The position numbers were made by a program, and so were the translations under genes. The notes under the pieces were generated by a model. The model was not told where the DNA came from, ran no database searches, and saw nothing but the letters and a program-made list of their open reading frames with translations. This document shows positions 59,640 through 64,000 of a DNA stretch of 64,000 nt, piece after piece (within the stretch, counting starts at the first letter, position 1; every line of letters begins with the position of its first letter). The stretch is from Erythroxylum novogranatense. Taxonomy: Eukaryota > Streptophyta > Magnoliopsida > Malpighiales > Erythroxylaceae. The stretch lies in NCBI GenBank assembly GCA_029891385.1, contig CM057233.1, forward strand, positions 26,086,150 through 26,150,149, in the 5' to 3' direction.

Positions 59640-59937
59640 TCAAGGTGTCGTTAGACCACCTGTTTAAACAACTTCGTTTGAAGTAAAACTAGCTTTGTTA
59701 AATATGCTGCAAACTATTGTTTAATTTTATGGGTTGACTATTGAGGATCCTAATGCTTATATAGTCAATTTCTTATAAATATGTGATACTTTTTGATATC
59801 ATGGAAGTTGAAAGATGCCATTAAGATGAGGCTCTTCCCTTTCTAAGGCATGGTATCACTCATTGAGTCCCATGAATGGTACAACTTGGGAATAATTACT
59901 ACGAGCATTCTTAGATAAGTACTTTGTTGAGTCAAAA
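59640..59937 (+). pseudogene. Gag fragment of gypsy E
   Basis: The plus-strand reading shows FEVKLALLNMLQT (59670), FYGLTIEDPNAYI, ICDTF, then MRLFPF after a frameshift and KYFVESK at the end. This corresponds to residues ~80-160 of the intact gag (FELKLALISMVQ, GGSPVKDPN, LRLFPFSL, KYFPPSK). It is cut at 59937 by the copia LTR. The leader 59352-59640 shows no clear gene. Confidence 0.65.
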
Positions 59938-59975
59938 TGACTTTACATATATATGATTTTGATAAATAACAAAGA

Positions 59976-60245
59976 AGAATAAAAAAAGCAGACGGAGAAA
60001 AGAAAAAAACAACGCAGAATTAAAAAAGCAAACGTAGAATGAAAAGCAGACGGAGAAGATTTCAAAAGCAGACGCAGAATGAAAAACAGACGCATAATTA
60101 AAAAACAAACGCAGAATGAAAAACAGACGAAGAAGTAAAAAGCAGACGAAGAATTCGAAAGCAGACGAAGAATTCAAAAGCAGACGCAGAATGAAAAGCA
60201 GACGTAGAATTCAAAAGCAGACGAAGAAAGAAAAGCAGACGCAAG
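59976..60245 (+). repeat. Minisatellite in copia LTR, about 14 units
   Basis: Units of 14-20 bases with consensus AAAAGCAGACGNAGAATN (variants ACAGACG, GCAAACG). They lie in U3, about 100-360 bases upstream of the TATA box, the position of enhancer repeats in other plant copia LTRs. A further single unit (GCAGACGAAGA) sits just before the TATA box. Confidence 0.88.
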
Positions 60246-60337
60246 ATTCAGTTCGAGTTAGTTACAGAACTCAACTGATTAATCGCTTCTTTCAAGATTC
60301 AAGAAGCAAGAATCAAGAAGCAGTTGCAGACGAAGAC

Positions 60338-60345
60338 TATAAATA
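60338..60345 (+). promoter_or_regulatory. TATA box of copia LTR
   Basis: TATAAATA in the context GACTATAAATATGAG; transcription would start about 30 bases further on, near 60370. Confidence 0.65.
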
Positions 60346-60888
60346 TGAGTCGAAGTCAAAGATTGCAATGCTAGTGACTTACCTATACGTGAACGAAAAA
60401 GCTTGTCTGTGAGATTATTGTGCGAATTAGCTAAGAGCTAGTATTACTGTAACAGAGTTCATACACTTTTGTAAGAAAGTAGTACAGATAGCCTGCAGAT
60501 GCTAAGAGTGAAAGAATACTGAGTTTAGAGACCTGAAGAGGCTCAGAAAGAATACTTGTAAACGTTGAAGAGATAGTGAAATCTCAGAAAGACTTCTGAG
60601 GACTGGACGTAGCCTACGGTTTGGGGTGAACCGGTATAAAATTGCTGTGTCGACTTCTCTCTACTCTATCATTCTTTACGTTCAAAGTTTTGTTATTACT
60701 TAGATTTCAAAACAAGTTTTTCAAAGTTTTGATTAAATCAAATTTACCGAAGTTTCTGTGAAAAGAACTTGTTTTTAACAAAACTTTTTCGAAAGTTCTT
60801 AAAAAGAGGAATACACAATTCAACCCCCCTTCTAGTGCATTCATATATCGTATTCTAATCATTTTAATAACGTGTGATTCACTTCAAT

Positions 60889-60900
60889 TGGTATCAGAGC
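60889..60900 (+). promoter_or_regulatory. tRNA-iMet primer-binding site of copia element
   Basis: TGGTATCAGAGC, a perfect 12-base complement of the plant initiator tRNA-Met 3' end, two bases after the LTR end. Confidence 0.92.
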
Positions 60901-60943
60901 CTGGTATCCAAGGATCACTGTAGCAAAGTGTGGATCAAAGATA

Positions 60944-62490
60944 ATGGCAGAATCACATATATACATTGCAGAAGGTGCCTTAGTCACTAGACCTCCAGCA
61001 TTCAACGGAGAAGACTATCATTACTGGAAAGATAGAATGTGGTTGTTCATAGAATCTACTCATATCGACTTTTGGGATGTGATAGAGAATGGACCATATA
61101 CACCAGTAGATGAAGATGGAAATCTTATTCCACAGACCAGATGGACGGCTGACCAAAAGGCGAGAATGTAGTTGAACTCTAAGGCAAAATTTTTCTTGAT
61201 GTGTGCCCTAAGCAGGAGTGAGTATGACAAAGCCCACGGATGCGACACTGCGAAGGAGATGTGGACACATTGTCCATCGCTCATGAAGGCTCAAACCAAG
61301 TCAAAGAATCTATTGATCAAATGTTTGGAAGATTTCAAACAATTATCAATGGATTGAAAGCCCTTGGAAGAACGTACAATAACCAAGATCACGTATGAAA
61401 GATCTTAAGAAGTCTTCCGAAGAGGTGGAGACCAAAAGTTATGGCAGTGCAGGAAGCTAAGGATTTGAGCATGCTAAAGCTTGACGAGTTGCTTGGATCA
61501 CTGAAGATTCATGAAGTAGAGCTCGATGCTGAAGACAAGCCCAAACAGGACAAGTCAATAGCATTGAAGGTCGGATAGAAGAATCACAAGACTAAAAGAA
61601 GGAGAAAGTCATTGAAAGCATTAAAGATTCAAGATTCAAAGAATGATGATTCAAGTGAATCAGAACAAGACTCAAGTGATGAAGATGAGAATTATCTTTC
61701 ATTTCCCGGAAGATAAGACGGATGTGGAAGAAGAAGTCCAAAGAAAGTCAGCTCTTCAAGAAAAATGAAAAAGATGATGGTAAAGTATAAAAGACATCTA
61801 TCATATGCTACGAGTGTAATCAACCTGGACATTACAAGCCCGAATTTCCTACTCTAAAGAAGAAACCAAAGAAGATTAGAGAAGGCAAGAAAAGCATGAC
61901 GGCAACTTGGGAAGATCTAGATTAATCAGAGTTAGATACAAGTTCCGAGACATCTGAACATGCAAATATCTGCCTAGTAGCCGAGGAAGAAAGTGATGAG
62001 GAGGTAACCTCTGAATACAATAACTTACATGATGCTTATTCAGAACTATTAGAGGATTCTCATGCTATTCTAAAACAGTATAAACTGTTAAAGAAGAAGT
62101 ATGTAGAAAACCTTAAACATACAGAAGAAATAGAGAGATAAAATATCTGCTTAAAGAAACAAATAGGGGAGAAAAAGAAAGTTGTAGACAAATCTGATGA
62201 GATCAATCAGTTGAAGCTTAGAATAAAGAGTCTTTCATCTGATTTAGCTACCTTTACTGAGAGTACAAAGAAAATGAATGAGATGCTAGGAAAATGTAGA
62301 CATCCGAGTGATAAAACTGGATTAGGGTTTACAGGTAATAAGTCTCAGTATGATAGAAAGTATTTTTCTCAAAATAAAAGGTATTACCAAACTCGTATTC
62401 ATCAACAATCTAGTATAAGGCATCAAAGGACTCGTTATGTACATATACTAACTAGAAAGAACCCAAGAAAATATGGGTATCAAAAAGTAA
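60944..62490 (+). pseudogene. Copia gag, broken
   Basis: Start ATG at 60944. N-terminal DUF4219-like block: PPAFNGEDYHYWKDRMWLFI. A TAG at 61169 replaces Gln in ARMxLNSKAKFFL. The UBN2-type region continues after a frameshift near 61280 (FGRFQTIINGLKALGRTY, LRSLPKRWRPKVMAVQEAKD near 61350-61465). A zinc knuckle near 61805-61850 reads CYECNQPGHYKPEF, with Phe in place of the last Cys. A Glu/Lys-rich coiled region follows (61960-62310). Further stops occur in between. Gag forms the virus-like particle; this copy cannot. Confidence 0.8.
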
Positions 62491-63932
62491 AATAGTTTCT
62501 CCTGCAGATATCCTTCCTTGGAAGATGCAACAAGCACTGTTGGTATTTAGACAGTGGTTGCTCACGACATATGACGGGAAGAAGGTCTATGTTCCTAGAT
62601 CTTCAGTATAAGAAGGGAGGATCGGTGACTTTCGGAGACAACCAGCAGGGCAAGATAATTGGAATCGGTAAAATAGGTAAAGATTCCTCTGCATGCATAG
62701 ATAATGTATTGCTTGTTGATGGTCTGGAACACAATTTGATTAGTTTCAGTCAATTGTGTGATTCTGGTTTCTTAGTCACGTTCAATCAAAATCTTTCTGA
62801 AGTCAGAAACAAAGATGGATCTATATTCTTTTCTGCCAAGAGAAGAAATAATCTTTATAAAATTGATTTATAAGAGTTTCAAAATCAAAATGTTTCATGT
62901 TTCTTATCTTCTAAAGAAGAGAGACTAATCTGGCATAAAAAGCTAGGTCATGTCTCTTTTAAACACATTTCAAAGTTGGCAAAATATAATTTGGTAAGAG
63001 GTTTACCAAAAATGAGTTTTGACAAAGAATTTTTCTGTGAAAGTTGTTTGAAAGGGAAACAAGTTAAAACATCGTTTTCTTCTAAAAATTTTGTAACATC
63101 TTCTAGACCTTTAGAGTTGTTACATATGGATTTATTTGGTCCAACAAGGACAATAAGTCTTGGCGGAAAGAAATATGGACTTGTTATTGTTGAGGAATTT
63201 ACTAGATTTTGTTGGATATTGTTTTTGTCACACAAAGACAAGTCTTTTAAGTGTTTTAGGACCCTTTCCAGAAAGTTACAAATTGAAAAAGAAGTATCTA
63301 TAGCCAGTATCAGGAGTGATCATGGTGGAGAGTTTGAGAATGAGATGTTTAGATTATTCCGTGAGGAGAATGCAAATTTCCACAATTTCTCTGCTCCTAG
63401 GACCCCACAATAGAATGGAGTTGTTGAAAGGAAGAACAGGACGATTCAAGAGATGGCAAGGACTATGCTGTGTGAGATGAATCTTCCTAAGTACTTCTGG
63501 GCAGAAGCTGTGAATACAATGTGTTATATTCAGAATAGAATACTGTTGCGACCTCTGTTGAAGAAGACTCCTTATGAGTTATGGAATGGAAGGAGACCGA
63601 ACATATCTTACTTTCATCCATTCAGTTGCAAGTGCTCTATTCTGAATACAAAGGAGTTGTTGGATAAGTTCGATTCAAAGATCTATTCAGAAATTTTTCT
63701 AGGCTACTCATCATCATCAAAGGCATTTCGGGTATATAACCTTATCTCAAAGACAGTTGAGGAAACCATCCATGTCAAGTTTGATGACCGTTCTCAACCC
63801 CATAAGGAAGATGACATGGAGAGTGAAGGTCCTTCAAAGAACTTAGATGATACAACAGAAACTCCATCATCAGGAACTCAAGTAGACAAGGTTGAGGATA
63901 TTCCAGAAACTACTGGATTAAAAAGAGATTGA
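62491..63932 (+). pseudogene. Copia protease and integrase
   Basis: Protease active site WYLDSGCSRHMTG near 62540-62578. The pre-integrase zinc domain reads LIWHKKLGHVSFKHI, then ESCLKGKQ (62930-63060). Integrase catalytic residues: HMDLFGPT (63124), RSDHGGEFEN (63313) and Glu of VVERKNRT near 63425; a TAG at 63411 replaces the second Gln of PQQNG. The usual C-terminal block (FLGYSSSSKAFRVYN, HVKFDD) follows. Other stops at 62871 (TAA) and 63930 (TGA) interrupt the frame. RT is not reached. Confidence 0.88.
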
Positions 63933-64000
63933 AAATATAGGAGTTCTCATCCAGAAGAGCTAATTATCGGGGAGACATCAGAAGGAGTTAGAACAAGGTC

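Larger units (their letters stand above)
59938..60886 (+). repeat. 5' LTR of copia element
   Basis: About 949 bp, probable start TGACTTTAC, end CACTTCA. The start is inferred from the point where gypsy gag stops and from the TG; the 3' LTR needed to confirm it is outside the window. It contains a minisatellite (59976-60245) and a TATA box (60338). Confidence 0.65.
59938..64000 (+). mobile_element. Ty1/copia retrotransposon, 5' part (runs off right edge)
   Basis: 5' LTR, iMet primer site, gag, protease and integrase in copia order; RT, RNase H and 3' LTR lie beyond the window. It is inserted in gag of gypsy fragment E. Stops and a frameshift in gag and at least three stops in pol show an inactive copy. 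The large gag with a DUF4219-like start and a coiled region after the zinc knuckle suggests a SIRE-like lineage, not proven. Confidence 0.85.

Overview
The window is an AT-rich stretch of a flowering-plant nuclear genome, most likely a eudicot. The elements point to this: Ty3/gypsy elements primed by tRNA-Asp and carrying an extra env-like ORF (Athila type), chromovirus-type LTRs more than 4 kb long, plant L1-type LINEs with DUF4283 and RNase H domains, hAT elements of the ZMYM1-like class, and a Ty1/copia element primed by tRNA-iMet. I found no cellular gene, rRNA or tRNA gene. Essentially the whole window is nested and decayed transposable elements, as in pericentromeric heterochromatin.

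Layout. 1-2060: antisense LINE (A), running off the left edge. 2680-5698: antisense gypsy remnant (D) with a degenerate tRNA-Asp primer site and an LTR that abuts LINE B coding sequence. 5718-7760: antisense LINE B. 8145-8475: isolated sense gypsy protease fragment. 10236-58580: scattered pieces of one very old antisense Athila-like element (C): 3' LTR, 3' region, env-like ORF in pieces, spacer and gag-protease. Its interruptions are a deleted hAT (12957-13819, 8-bp target duplication), a 5'-truncated LINE (14450-15097, 15-bp duplication and poly-A), a larger hAT (15112-19577), a full-length Athila-like element (19697-37213, duplication GTATC), and a solo LTR (39449-57935, duplication ATTGT).

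The Athila-like element reads on the minus strand. It has LTRs of about 1.2 kb, a perfect tRNA-Asp primer site, one gag-pol frame interrupted by six stops, and an env-like ORF. Two solo LTRs of a third family are nested in it: 23917-26529 (plus, in the integrase end) and 29195-33166 (minus, in the RT region). Each has a perfect 5-bp duplication.

The solo LTR at 39449-57935 is split by a tandem array of a related non-autonomous element (39655-53867): LTR A, 730-bp internal, LTR B, 730-bp internal, LTR C. LTR B resembles C over most of its 5' part and A near its 3' end, which is the footprint expected of unequal crossing-over between the two LTRs of one insertion.

At the right end, a sense Athila-like fragment (LTR, primer site and gag, 58581-59937) is cut by a copia element (59938 to the window end). 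That element has a minisatellite in its LTR, a TATA box, an iMet primer site, a broken gag, and protease-integrase. Its RT lies beyond the window.

Relative ages follow from nesting: element C and the LINEs are oldest; then the hATs and the outer solo LTR; then the LTR array and the Athila-like element (LTRs about 3% different in the first ~450 bases); then the two solo LTRs inside it.
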